Positions 49,599 through 58,506 of a stretch of 64,000 nucleotides of DNA are shown here, piece after piece. The notes under the pieces are model-generated. The model searched no databases. It was not told the origin of the DNA and was given only the letters and a program-made list of their open reading frames with translations. This DNA is from Pseudomonadota bacterium (GTDB lineage Bacteria; Pseudomonadota; Gammaproteobacteria; Acidiferrobacterales; UBA6901), in the NCBI GenBank assembly GCA_021785515.1, contig JAJYEX010000006.1:96887-160886 (forward strand), given 5' to 3'. Numbering within the stretch: position 1 is the first letter of the stretch; each line of letters opens with the position of its first letter. The position numbers and the translations under genes are program-made.

Positions 49599-50081
49599 AT
49601 GGCTGACGCCGACAGGATCGCCTTGGCAGAGCGCGCTTATTGCACTGCTTTGCGCTATGAGCTCGATTACGGCTGTTGCCCCCAATGCGTACTGGTGACA
49701 ATCCAGGAAATCGTGGGCCTGGTGGACGACGCCACGATTAAGGCCAGTCACGGCCTGTCCGGCGGTGGGGGGCTAAGCGGCAAAGGGGCATGTGGCGCCC
49801 TGGCCGGCGGCCTCCTGGCTCTGGGTGCCAAGCGCGGCCGTGATCGCGACAAGCTGAGCCAAGGTCGCGGCATGGGCAACTTTCAGAAGGCGCGCGAACT
49901 GGTCGACCGGTTCCGCTGTGAATTCGGCGGAATCACCTGCGAGGACCTTCAGCGGCGTTTCACCGGTCGCACTTACGATATGTGGAACCCGGCGGAATAC
50001 ACCGCTTTCAGTGAGGCCCGCGGCAACCAGTGCGCCCACGCCACTGCGACCGTCACCCGGTGGGTTGTCGAGATGCTCTAG
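49599..50081 (+). CDS. C-GCAxxG-C-C family redox-type protein
   Basis: A 160-aa soluble protein. It has the family pattern of spaced cysteines: CCPQC near residues 26-30, the glycine-rich KGACGALAGGLLALG near 65-79, then FRCEFGGITCEDL and a late cysteine in NQCAHA. Members of this family are thought to bind metal or use redox-active thiols, and they occur next to oxidoreductases and transporters; none of this is proven for the present protein. The start at 49599 has GGGAGG four bases upstream; an earlier ATG at 49575 lacks one. It is followed by modABC, perhaps an incidental neighbour. Confidence 0.82.
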   Translation: MADADRIALAERAYCTALRYELDYGCCPQCVLVTIQEIVGLVDDATIKASHGLSGGGGLSGKGACGALAGGLLALGAKRGRDRDKLSQGRGMGNFQKARELVDRFRCEFGGITCEDLQRRFTGRTYDMWNPAEYTAFSEARGNQCAHATATVTRWVVEML

Positions 50082-50095
50082 GCTCTAGGCTCTAG
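50075..50095. repeat. Three tandem copies of GCTCTAG at a stop codon
   Basis: GCTCTAG repeated three times without change. The first copy supplies the TAG stop of the preceding gene. It is probably a slippage product; it could shift or restore the stop if the copy number changed. Confidence 0.85.
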
Positions 50096-50290
50096 GCAGG
50101 TCGCGGACCCGAGGGTGCGCGCACCCGCAACACATTGGCCCCGATGTCCATTCCCGGATGGAACCCCACACCACAGGCTGCGCGCGGCTGGGGAAAGTAA
50201 CCGGAGCGGGAAATCCATCATGGCACGATGCGGGCCACATCGATTACAGTAACGAGATTGCCGAACCATCAGGAAAACGGAGACCGCCCC

Positions 50291-51088
50291 ATGAACACAC
50301 GCGTGATGCGGGCATGTTGCCGCGCATCGTTTGCTGGACTCCTCTTCGCAGCCTGGTTTCCCGTTCACGCTGCCACATTCCCCAGACCCGCCGCCAACAG
50401 CACGGTGGATGTTGCGGTGGCCGCCGACTTCATAGATACCCTCAAGGCCCTCGGCACAGCCTACGCCCGTGCGGATGGAGGCCATCTGGTGATCAGCGCT
50501 GCATCGACCGGCACGCTGTACACCGAGATCCGCGACGGTGCGCCCTACGATGTGATGCTGTCGGCCGACGCCGCCACGCCCCGTCTTCTGGTTAAGCAGG
50601 GCCTGGCGGTAGCCGCGAGCCGCTTCACCTACGCACGCGGCCGCCTGGTTCTGTGGAGCCGCTCGCCGCGGCGCGTGGACAGCAAGGGTCGCGTGCTGCG
50701 AACGGGGAAATTCCGTCACCTCGCCATCGCCAACCCGCAATTTGCACCATACGGACAGGCTGCGCGCGCAGTTCTGCGCAATCTGGGCCTGTGGCATAGC
50801 CTGCATCCGCGCATCGTGTACGGGGAGGACGTCGGACAGACATTCCAGTTCGCCGCGAGCGGCAATGCCGGACTGGCGTTTGTCGCACTGGCCCAGATCA
50901 GGGATCCGGCATTCAGGGTCAACGGGTCCTATTGGATCGTTCCGCAGAAACTGTACGCCCCGATTGAACAACAGGCGGTACTGCTGTCACGCGCCCGCAA
51001 CGATGCCGGGGCCCTCTTTTTTCTGAAGTTTCTACACAGCGCGCAGGCACGGGCAATTATCCGCCGTCATGGCTATGGCGTCGACTGA
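50291..51088 (+). CDS. modA: Molybdate ABC transporter, periplasmic binding protein
   Basis: A 265-aa solute-binding protein with a signal peptide (residues about 1-26). It has VDVAVAADFIDTLKALGTAY, the oxyanion-binding ISAASTGTLYTEIRDGAPYDVMLSAD (conserved in parts), and LAIANPQFAPYGQAARAVL. It delivers molybdate or tungstate to ModBC. The ATG at 50291 follows GGAG with eight bases between; the upstream start (50228) would not give a signal peptide at the N-terminus. It heads modA-modB-modC. No ModE box or Moco riboswitch is apparent. Confidence 0.93.
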   Translation: MNTRVMRACCRASFAGLLFAAWFPVHAATFPRPAANSTVDVAVAADFIDTLKALGTAYARADGGHLVISAASTGTLYTEIRDGAPYDVMLSADAATPRLLVKQGLAVAASRFTYARGRLVLWSRSPRRVDSKGRVLRTGKFRHLAIANPQFAPYGQAARAVLRNLGLWHSLHPRIVYGEDVGQTFQFAASGNAGLAFVALAQIRDPAFRVNGSYWIVPQKLYAPIEQQAVLLSRARNDAGALFFLKFLHSAQARAIIRRHGYGVD

Positions 51089-51146
51089 TCCGGCGCCGCT
51101 CACCCGGCGGAAATTTTTTTTACGGAACATGGGAGCAGGATAGGGT

Positions 51147-51830
51147 GTGAGCTTAACGGCCATGAACCTTTCCCCGGTATGGCTGACGCTGCGCCTGGCC
51201 GCGGTTTCCACCTCGCTGCTGCTGGTCATTGGTACGCCGGTCGCGTGGTGGCTCGCCCGCACGCGATCACTTTTCAAGCTGCCGGTCGAATCAGTGGTGG
51301 CGCTGCCGCTGGTTCTTCCGCCCACGGTGCTTGGTTTCTATCTGCTAGTTGCCCTGGCGCCGACCGGTTTTCTGGGCAGGGCCTGGCACTCTATTGGTGG
51401 TGGTTTGTTAGCCTTCAGTTTCACCGGTCTGGTAATCGGATCGGTGCTGTATTCACTGCCCTTTGTCGTGCAGCCGCTCCAGACCGCGTTCGAGGCGATC
51501 GGTGAACACCCCCTGCGGGTGGCAGCGATGCTCGGTGCAGGCCCGGTGGACCGGTTTTTCACCGTCGCGCTGCCGCTTGCGCGGCGTGGACTCGTGACAG
51601 CGCTCACGCTCGGCTTTGCCCACACCGTAGGCGAATTCGGAGTTGTGCTCATGATAGGCGGCAACATCCCCGGAAAAACCGAAGTGCTGTCCATCGCGAT
51701 CTACAACCATGTGGAGGCGCTTGAGTACGGGCGGGCGCGCCTGCTATCAGCCGGGCTGCTTGTGTTCTCGTTCATGGTGCTTTTCATCGTACATTTCAGT
51801 AACCGGAGACTGCGGGCGCGCGAACCATGA
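51147..51830 (+). CDS. modB: Molybdate ABC transporter permease
   Basis: A 227-aa inner-membrane protein with about five transmembrane helices and the binding-protein-dependent permease loop RVAAMLGAGPVDRFFTVALPLARRGL (in parts) plus HTVGEFGVVLMIGGNIPGKT, which is typical of ModB. The start is GTG at 51147 with AGGA six bases upstream; an ATG at 51162 is an alternative. Its end overlaps modC by four bases (ATGA). Confidence 0.93.
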   Translation: MSLTAMNLSPVWLTLRLAAVSTSLLLVIGTPVAWWLARTRSLFKLPVESVVALPLVLPPTVLGFYLLVALAPTGFLGRAWHSIGGGLLAFSFTGLVIGSVLYSLPFVVQPLQTAFEAIGEHPLRVAAMLGAGPVDRFFTVALPLARRGLVTALTLGFAHTVGEFGVVLMIGGNIPGKTEVLSIAIYNHVEALEYGRARLLSAGLLVFSFMVLFIVHFSNRRLRAREP

Positions 51831-52903
51831 GCCACATCGACGCGCGTCTGACACTGCGCCGAGGAAAATTCCTGCTGGAAGCGGCATTCCGGACGCCGGC
51901 GCAGGGCGTAACCGCCCTGTTCGGTCCGTCGGGTTGCGGAAAATCGACTCTTCTTCACTGCATTGCCGGTCTGGAGCCAGCGGTGCGCGGGCGGCTGTCC
52001 TTGGCAGATGAGGTATGGCAGGACAGCGAATCGGCGATCTTCATTCCGCCGCACCGGCGGCGCGTGGGCTATGTATTTCAGGATGCGGGCCTGCTTCCCC
52101 ATCTGAGCGTGCGTGGCAACCTGGGGTATGGAATGAGGCGCGCCGGACGCGCACGGCAAGACACGAATTTCGCGCGAACGGTGGAATGGGCCGGGATCGG
52201 GCCGCTGCTCGAGCGTCGCATCGAGGGACTTTCCGGCGGCGAGCGCAGCCGGGTCGCGATTGCCAGCGCTTTGCTGCGGGATCCGGTGATGCTGCTCATG
52301 GATGAGCCGCTCGCCGCTCTGGATGCGCAATCCAAGGCAGATCTGTTGCCGTATCTGGAGCGTCTGCACAGCGACCTGTCGATTCCCATCCTCTACGTCA
52401 GCCACGCCATAGACGAGGTTGCGCGCCTGGCTGATCATCTGGTCAGTCTCGAACCCGGGCGCGTCGTGGCCAGTGGTGCCCTGCATGACATGCTCACCCG
52501 TCTGGATCTGCCGCTTGCCCACAGCGACGATGCGTCCGCGATTCTCGATGCCGTAGTCACCGGATTTGACGAACAGTTTCAGCTGGTGTTACTGGATTTT
52601 GCGGGCGGGCATCTGTCGATAGCCCAGCAGAAACTGCCCTTAGGCACGGCGGTGCGGGTGCGTGTCCTGGCACGTGACGTCAGCCTGAGTCTTGAACACC
52701 ACCGCAATACGAGCATCCTCAATATCTTTCCGGCACAGGTGCTCGAAATCACGGAAGACCGGCCGGCACAGGCCATCGTCAGACTGGATGCGGGGGGGAG
52801 TGTACTGCTTGCGCGGGTAACGCGACGGTCGGTGCATTCGCTGCAGCTGGTTCCGGGTGCGGTCATGTACGCCCAGGTCAAGAGCGTCGCGCTGTTACGA
52901 TAG
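51827..52903 (+). CDS. modC: Molybdate ABC transporter ATP-binding protein with TOBE domain
   Basis: A 358-aa ATPase with Walker A LFGPSGCGKSTLLH (33-41), Q-loop YVFQDAGLLPHLSV, signature GLSGGERSRVAIASALL, Walker B MLLMDEPLAALD and the H-loop YVSHAIDEVARL. The C-terminal part (about 285-355) is a molybdate-binding TOBE domain that can regulate transport. It is coupled to modB. Its last nine bases overlap the convergent membrane-protein gene. Confidence 0.94.
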   Translation: MSHIDARLTLRRGKFLLEAAFRTPAQGVTALFGPSGCGKSTLLHCIAGLEPAVRGRLSLADEVWQDSESAIFIPPHRRRVGYVFQDAGLLPHLSVRGNLGYGMRRAGRARQDTNFARTVEWAGIGPLLERRIEGLSGGERSRVAIASALLRDPVMLLMDEPLAALDAQSKADLLPYLERLHSDLSIPILYVSHAIDEVARLADHLVSLEPGRVVASGALHDMLTRLDLPLAHSDDASAILDAVVTGFDEQFQLVLLDFAGGHLSIAQQKLPLGTAVRVRVLARDVSLSLEHHRNTSILNIFPAQVLEITEDRPAQAIVRLDAGGSVLLARVTRRSVHSLQLVPGAVMYAQVKSVALLR

Positions 52904-53335
52904 CGTGCCCGCGGCACCCTCGAAGTAATTGCGCAGAGTCCGGGTATGCAACACCAGACTCAGGACCACGAACAGGCAGGCGGCGAGCAACCCGGCGACC
53001 ACGCCCGTCGAACCCAGCGCACGCATCGCGTCGGCACGTTCGAGCCACGCCGACCAAAATGCGATCATTGCGGGAAGCGCGCCAATAATTGCGGCCAGCG
53101 CCAGATTCCACCAGATGGCCATGCCCCGACTCCACGGGGTGCGGCGCAGCAGACCCAGAGCACACACCGCGGTGTAGAGGGTGGCAAAACCGAGCAAACC
53201 GGTGTATGCCAGTTGTGAACCGGGCAGCGTCAGATTCCACTGGCGCGCCGCATAGACGTCACGTGCCCCGTGAGCGAGCGCGACTCCGGCCCAAAGGTAC
53301 AGCAGCACATTGATCCGAACAACCAGCTTTTGCAC
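52895..53335 (-). CDS. Small multi-pass membrane protein of unknown function
   Basis: A protein of about 146 aa with four likely transmembrane segments (VLLYLWAGVALAHG, LAYTGLLGFATLYTAVCALGLL, WWNLALAAIIGALPAMIAFW, GVVAGLLAACLFVVLSLVL; lengths quoted in parts). I recognise no family. I chose the GTG at 53335 because AGGAT lies just upstream; ATG at 53350 or the open-frame start at 53389 are alternatives with poorer sites. It overlaps the end of modC on the other strand. Confidence 0.65.
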   Translation of the reverse strand: MQKLVVRINVLLYLWAGVALAHGARDVYAARQWNLTLPGSQLAYTGLLGFATLYTAVCALGLLRRTPWSRGMAIWWNLALAAIIGALPAMIAFWSAWLERADAMRALGSTGVVAGLLAACLFVVLSLVLHTRTLRNYFEGAAGTLS

Positions 53336-53397
53336 GGAGATCCTACCCATGTCGGGCAATACCGGCCTGAAAAGCGGCACCCCGCCCAATGGGCACC

Positions 53398-53736
53398 TTA
53401 TAGCAGCTCTGGCAACCTAGGTTTGGCAAAAACCAGCTTGATCAGAGGAACATAACCTTGGGAACCGGTGCGGTCGAACAGCAGCCCCACGCCGTCAGTA
53501 CTCGTGTGCACAATCTGGGCATGAAATTGCCTCGTCCGGCGCGGGGCAGCCGAGGGCACGTTCACCGCCAGCTCAACCGAACCCTCGGGAACGGGCTTGG
53601 TTCCACGGAACTGCACAAACACCCCGCTGAGACTGATGTCCCGCGTCCTGCATGGCTGGGAGTGGTAGCCCCCGCCAGTAATCGTGGCGTCGAGCACGAA
53701 TGGGATTCGCGGCGTATCACGACGTTCATTTGGCAT
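53398..53736 (-). CDS. PilZ-domain protein (cyclic-di-GMP receptor candidate)
   Basis: A 112-aa single-domain protein with the two c-di-GMP motifs: RDTPR (residues 6-10) and DISLSG (33-38), followed by the beta-barrel strands. The start at 53736 has GGGGAGGG upstream; an earlier in-frame start would add ten residues. It lies 101 bases downstream of a GGDEF-derived gene on the same strand, so the two may be cotranscribed and share a signalling role. Confidence 0.85.
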   Translation of the reverse strand: MPNERRDTPRIPFVLDATITGGGYHSQPCRTRDISLSGVFVQFRGTKPVPEGSVELAVNVPSAAPRRTRQFHAQIVHTSTDGVGLLFDRTGSQGYVPLIKLVFAKPRLPELL

Positions 53737-53837
53737 GACTGCCCTCCCCACTTCCTTGCCCCACAACCCCGCACGGGAATCGACTCATCTTACCTCCAGC
53801 CACGGTTCCAATAAAACTGGTCCTTTCGTTGTACCCC

Positions 53838-55175
53838 TCAGACCTCGGAGCCCGGCGGAGCCGCGAGTGCGGGCCTGGTCTCTACGAACAACACATGCGG
53901 TGGCGGGGCCGTGTGGGCCTCTTCGATGGCACCGGCGACCCGCTCCATGAGCGCAGCCGCATCCTCACCGGCTGCCAGCAGACCCACCGCGCTGAAAAAC
54001 GCCGGAAGCATGCGCGTCTCCCCCTCCAGCGGCAGATGAGTCTCGACGGCGCGCTTTTGCGCTTTTGCGAGCGCTCGCACCGCTCCATCACGCTGGACCC
54101 CGGGTAGCAGCACGGCAAACTGATGGCGGTCGTAGATGGCGACATAGTCGTAGGTACGGAAACCGGCCAAAATCTCCTCGGCGTAGCAGCGCAGAACCGC
54201 CTGTTCAGCGCCTTCGCCGTAACGGGCTATCAAGGCGTCAAGTTCTGCGATACCAATCAGCGCCACCGCCAGCGAGCCGGTGTGGCGGCGCACACGCTCA
54301 ATCTCGGATGTCAGCTGCTCGAGGAACGCTTCGCGGCGCGGCAGAACCGCGGTGCGCCGGACCCGCTTCCCGCCCGCCCGCACGGCCACGGTCTGTCGCG
54401 GGCTCCGGGTACGGCGCTGGCGCGCCCGGTCGAGCTCGGTACGCAGACGTTCGCGGTCCGATTCCACGGATTTGATGTGATCGGTAGCGCTGGCAAGCTG
54501 CCGCTCAAGCTCCATGCGTTCTCGCCGCAGCTCATCGAGGCTCCCGGCCCAGAGCTGTTTGAGACTTCTAAAATCCTTGATGGCCCCGTATATTGCCCGC
54601 CAGGCACCAAGTTCCGACCGGCGCAAGCTCGCGTACCGCTGTTCCCCATCCCTTGCGATATGCCGATCACCCAGTGCGTGGTCCAGCCACTCCGCCAGAC
54701 CCCCGTTGCCGTTCTCCGGTTCGTCCCGGGGCGGCACGGAACCGGACATCGGCAACTCATCGGTCTGCGGCTGGGGATACTGGTCAATGACAACCGGTTT
54801 GGGTGGCGCCGGCGTGAGCGGCTCTCCAATCCGGTTGATGGCATCGATATAGGACTGGAACGGGTTGTTTCGCACAGAGGCGCTGCCCGCTGGCACGAGA
54901 TAGGGTGCGATGTGTTGCTGGATGACCCGGGCCTTGATGCGCAGTGCTGGCGGATTGTCGTCATCGGAGGCATAGGCTCCAAGCTGGGCGTGCAAGCGGC
55001 CAACTGAAGCGCCACCCAGCTGCCGTCCCGATGCGGCCTCTTCGTTCTGATCGAGACCACACTCGAGGAGCCGCACCAGCCCACCGCCGTGGCCGCTGCG
55101 CCGCAGGCCTTCCACATGACGCCTCAGGGTTTGTGTCAGAGTCGGATCCGCGGAAACGAATTCGCTGACAGACAC
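53838..55175 (-). CDS. GGDEF-derived protein with lost catalytic signature
   Basis: A 445-aa soluble protein starting at a GTG with GAGGAA nine bases upstream. The N-terminal 200 residues have no family I recognise; a coiled coil (about 205-255, with DELRRERMELERQL) leads to a GGDEF-fold domain (280-425). The signature position reads YDRHQFAVLLP (348-358) in place of GG(D/E)EF, so it should not make c-di-GMP; it may bind nucleotide or act as a scaffold. It is paralogous to the protein at 27660-29000. The PilZ gene follows. Confidence 0.8.
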   Translation of the reverse strand: MSVSEFVSADPTLTQTLRRHVEGLRRSGHGGGLVRLLECGLDQNEEAASGRQLGGASVGRLHAQLGAYASDDDNPPALRIKARVIQQHIAPYLVPAGSASVRNNPFQSYIDAINRIGEPLTPAPPKPVVIDQYPQPQTDELPMSGSVPPRDEPENGNGGLAEWLDHALGDRHIARDGEQRYASLRRSELGAWRAIYGAIKDFRSLKQLWAGSLDELRRERMELERQLASATDHIKSVESDRERLRTELDRARQRRTRSPRQTVAVRAGGKRVRRTAVLPRREAFLEQLTSEIERVRRHTGSLAVALIGIAELDALIARYGEGAEQAVLRCYAEEILAGFRTYDYVAIYDRHQFAVLLPGVQRDGAVRALAKAQKRAVETHLPLEGETRMLPAFFSAVGLLAAGEDAAALMERVAGAIEEAHTAPPPHVLFVETRPALAAPPGSEV

Positions 55176-55376
55176 TGGGCCGGTTCCTCAGAGCCACTGG
55201 ATGTGGCGGGGTTGTCTTCAATAGAATGTACCGCTCCATGCAGGAAATAACAATACGTTGGGTGCAGACTTCCAACGGCAATCTAGATCAAGGTTGCAAA
55301 CGAAGACCCAGATACGTTGCGGACCAGCCGCGATTCCTCGTCGCACCGCTGTGAGACGCTTGTTATGATGCCGCCC

Positions 55377-57566
55377 ATGGACGTCACGCACCTCCTCGAC
55401 AATCTTAACGAGGCACAGCGGCAGGCCGTCACGGCACCGCCAACCCCCCTGCTCGTATTGGCGGGTGCCGGAAGCGGAAAAACGCGAGTGCTCACCCACC
55501 GTATCTCCTGGCTGGTGGAAACCCAGGGCGTTTCGCCGCTGACGATCATGGCCGTAACATTCACCAACAAGGCCGCTCACGAAATGCGCGGGCGCATCGA
55601 GGCGATGCTCGGGTTTTCGGTATCGGGAATGTGGGTGGGCACTTTTCATGGCCTTTCGCACCGGCTTCTGCGGGCACATTTCCGGGAGGCTGGGCTTCCG
55701 CAGAACTTTCAGATTCTCGATAGCGACGACCAGCTGCGCATGGTACGGCGCACGCTCAAATTCCTGGAGCTCGACGAAGCGTACTGGCCGCCGCGGCAAG
55801 CTCAGTGGTTCATCAATGGCCACAAGGAGGCTGGCCGACGCCCCGCCCAGCTTGCCGCAGGCGTCGACCCGCAGACACGCCAATGGCTACGGGTCTATGA
55901 AGCATACGAGGAAGCCTGCCGGCGAGCCGGCGTCGTTGATTTCGGCGAGCTGATGCTGCGTGCGTACGAACTGCTGCGTGATGACAGCCACCTGCGCGCG
56001 CACTATCAGTCGCGGTTCCAGCACATTTTGGTCGACGAATTCCAGGACACAAACGCCATCCAGTACAGCTGGCTCAAGCTCTTTGCCGGCACCCGCGGCA
56101 AACTCTTCGTTGTCGGCGACGATGACCAGTCCATTTACGGCTGGCGCGGTGCCATGGTGGAAAACATTCGACGCTTCGAAAAGGACCAGCCTGGCACTGT
56201 GGTCATTCGACTGGAGCAGAATTACCGGTCCACCGGTACCATACTGGATGCGGCCAACAGCGTCATACGGAACAACTCCGGCCGTCTTGGCAAGGAGCTC
56301 TGGACACGCGGCAGCCGTGGCGCACCCATCCGCATCTATGCTGCCTACAACGATATCGACGAGGCCCGTTTCGTCTTGGACCGGATCGAAGCATGGGTCA
56401 CAGCCGGTCACCGCCGGTCCGAAGTTGCCGTGTTGTACCGTTCCAACGCCCAATCACGGATTTTCGAGGAAACCCTGATCAACGCCGGCGTTCCCTACCG
56501 GGTGTACGGCGGCTTGCGGTTCTTCGAGCGCGCCGAAATCAAAGATGCACTCGCCTATCTGCGGCTGGTGGCCAATCGGCATGACGATCCGTCATTCGAA
56601 CGTGTGGCTAACGTGCCGACCCGTGGCATCGGCGAGCGGACGCTCGAAACCCTGCGCGCGATTGCACGCAAGGGGCCACTATCGCTTTGGGAATCCGCCA
56701 CCAAGGCCATAGCTGACGGCGAGATCGGCAACCGTGCAGCCGGGGCGTTACGTGCATTTCTGGACCTGATCGAGCGCATTGCCGCTGAAACCGCCGGCCA
56801 TCCGCTGGCAGAGCAGATCGAACAGATGCTGCGGTTGAGCGGGCTGGCGGATTTTCACCGTAACGACAAGAGCGAGAAGGCCGAGATGCGGGCCGAGAAC
56901 CTCGAGGAACTGGTCAATGCCGGGCGCAATTACCGGCATGATGAGAGTTCCGGGGTGGACCTGCTTTCCGCGTTTCTCGCCCATGCTGCGCTCGAGGCGG
57001 GCGAGGGCGAGGCCGACAGCTGGGAGGACTGTGTACAGCTCATGAGCCTGCATTCGGCCAAGGGACTCGAGTTTCCGCTGGTATTTCTCACTGGCATGGA
57101 AGAAGGACTGTTTCCCCACCAGCGCTCGCTGCAGGAACCCGGGCGCTTGGAGGAGGAACGGCGCCTTTGCTACGTTGGTATGACACGCGCCATGAAGGAG
57201 CTGTATTTGACCAGTGCCGAGGTCCGCCGGCTTTACGGCAGAGAATACTACACTAGCCCGTCGCGGTTTCTTACGGAGATCCCACCGGAGCTCACCGAAC
57301 AGGTGCGGTTCGGGTCAAGCGCTGCCGGGCGTCACGGGCCTGCGGCACCTTCCGCCACCGGGGTGTCTGCGACCGTCCGGGAGCCCGGTACAACCTACAC
57401 CCAGAACGGGCTGCGTTTGGGCGGGCGCGTGCGTCATGAGAAGTTCGGTGAGGGCATCATACTCAGCGTCGAGGGGCGGGGCGAACACACCCGGGTCCAG
57501 GTGAACTTCCAGGACACCGGCGCAAAATGGCTGGTAGCCGCCTATGCCAAACTGCTTCCGATCTGA
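55377..57566 (+). CDS. uvrD: DNA helicase II, UvrD
   Basis: A 3'-5' SF1A helicase for mismatch and nucleotide-excision repair. The 729-aa product begins MDVTHLLDNLNEAQRQAV like UvrD, with Walker A LAGAGSGKT, motif II VDEFQDTN, motif III GDDDQSIYGWRGA, motif V LMSLHSAKGLEF, motif VI VGMTRAM and a C-terminal Tudor-like tail (GGRVRHEKFGEGIIL, VNFQDTGAKWLV). The start is chosen by homology; no good ribosome site is visible, and ATGs at 55365 and 55368 are in frame. Confidence 0.96.
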   Translation: MDVTHLLDNLNEAQRQAVTAPPTPLLVLAGAGSGKTRVLTHRISWLVETQGVSPLTIMAVTFTNKAAHEMRGRIEAMLGFSVSGMWVGTFHGLSHRLLRAHFREAGLPQNFQILDSDDQLRMVRRTLKFLELDEAYWPPRQAQWFINGHKEAGRRPAQLAAGVDPQTRQWLRVYEAYEEACRRAGVVDFGELMLRAYELLRDDSHLRAHYQSRFQHILVDEFQDTNAIQYSWLKLFAGTRGKLFVVGDDDQSIYGWRGAMVENIRRFEKDQPGTVVIRLEQNYRSTGTILDAANSVIRNNSGRLGKELWTRGSRGAPIRIYAAYNDIDEARFVLDRIEAWVTAGHRRSEVAVLYRSNAQSRIFEETLINAGVPYRVYGGLRFFERAEIKDALAYLRLVANRHDDPSFERVANVPTRGIGERTLETLRAIARKGPLSLWESATKAIADGEIGNRAAGALRAFLDLIERIAAETAGHPLAEQIEQMLRLSGLADFHRNDKSEKAEMRAENLEELVNAGRNYRHDESSGVDLLSAFLAHAALEAGEGEADSWEDCVQLMSLHSAKGLEFPLVFLTGMEEGLFPHQRSLQEPGRLEEERRLCYVGMTRAMKELYLTSAEVRRLYGREYYTSPSRFLTEIPPELTEQVRFGSSAAGRHGPAAPSATGVSATVREPGTTYTQNGLRLGGRVRHEKFGEGIILSVEGRGEHTRVQVNFQDTGAKWLVAAYAKLLPI

Positions 57567-57704
57567 TTCGGGTGTGCGGGCGCGGATTTGACACTTTGTC
57601 TGCGCCGGGCCAATCTGTGGGGTGGAGGGGCCGTCTGTCCGTTACGGTCGGACGTGAAAAGCTGTGGGTTATGGTAATACTTTAGGTCCAGAACGGGGTA
57701 AGCC

Positions 57705-58478
57705 ATGCCGAGTCATGCTGCGAAAACATCCGGGGGGACGCGGTCGCAAGTGCTGCTGCTGCTGACAGTGGCACTGGTCATATTCGCAGGGAGCGCGGCG
57801 GTCAACCTGCTGATCGTCTATACCGGATCGGTGGCCAGACCGCCGCTGGTCCTGGTGCTTGCGGGGTCGGCACTGATGACAGCGATCCTGGTGCCCACCG
57901 TGTACGCCCTGATCAGGGCGCCGCTGGCGCGTGCATATGCACAACAGCTGCAGGCGGCCGGCCTTGACGACAGCAGTCAATCAGCCGTGACTGACCCGGT
58001 AACACGCCTTGCCAACCGGCGCGGTATCACTTCCAGCCTGATTGAGGCCATGGCCCAGGCGGAACGCTATGGGGATCCTCTGTCAGTGGCGATGGCCAAA
58101 ATCGACGATCTCGAGCGGATCGCCAACGCCCATGGGCGCAAGGCCACCGAACAGGTTCTTCAGACCGTGGCCGCAGTCCTCGGGGAGACCCTCCGGATGC
58201 CTGATCGCGCCGGGCGATACAGCGAAAGGGAGTTTCTCATCCTGCTGCCACATACCAAACTGAAAGACGCCAGCAAGATCACCGAGCGCGTGCGTCGGGG
58301 CGTAGCTGCCGCGTCGTTGTCGCTGGGCGAGCGCAAGACAAAGATCGGCGTCACCCTCGGAGCAACGGAATTTCGCAAGGGCGAAGACCTCGAACAGCTG
58401 CTGAGCCGCGTGGAAAAGTCGGCGTCCGGCTCCAGTAAACCCTCTTCCGGTCGCGCCGGCGGCAAGAAGTCGGCCTGA
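57705..58478 (+). CDS. Membrane-anchored GGDEF-type protein with degenerate signature
   Basis: A 257-aa protein with two N-terminal transmembrane helices (about 14-37 and 46-70) and a GGDEF-fold domain that begins VTDPVTRLANRRG (95-107). The signature position is RYSEREFLILLPHT, with YSEREF at 172-177 in place of YGGDEF, so two glycines are lost and cyclase activity is doubtful. A basic Ser/Gly/Lys tail ends the protein. It stands between uvrD and the convergent deacetylase gene. Confidence 0.83.
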   Translation: MPSHAAKTSGGTRSQVLLLLTVALVIFAGSAAVNLLIVYTGSVARPPLVLVLAGSALMTAILVPTVYALIRAPLARAYAQQLQAAGLDDSSQSAVTDPVTRLANRRGITSSLIEAMAQAERYGDPLSVAMAKIDDLERIANAHGRKATEQVLQTVAAVLGETLRMPDRAGRYSEREFLILLPHTKLKDASKITERVRRGVAAASLSLGERKTKIGVTLGATEFRKGEDLEQLLSRVEKSASGSSKPSSGRAGGKKSA

Positions 58479-58506
58479 AGGCAATGGGTCCGGCGGGGAC
58501 CCCAAG

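Noticed and set aside
50230..50290. A ModE box or Moco riboswitch upstream of modA
   Set aside because: A partial TTAC/GTAA symmetry near 50250 does not match the ModE consensus, and there is no room for the Moco riboswitch fold.
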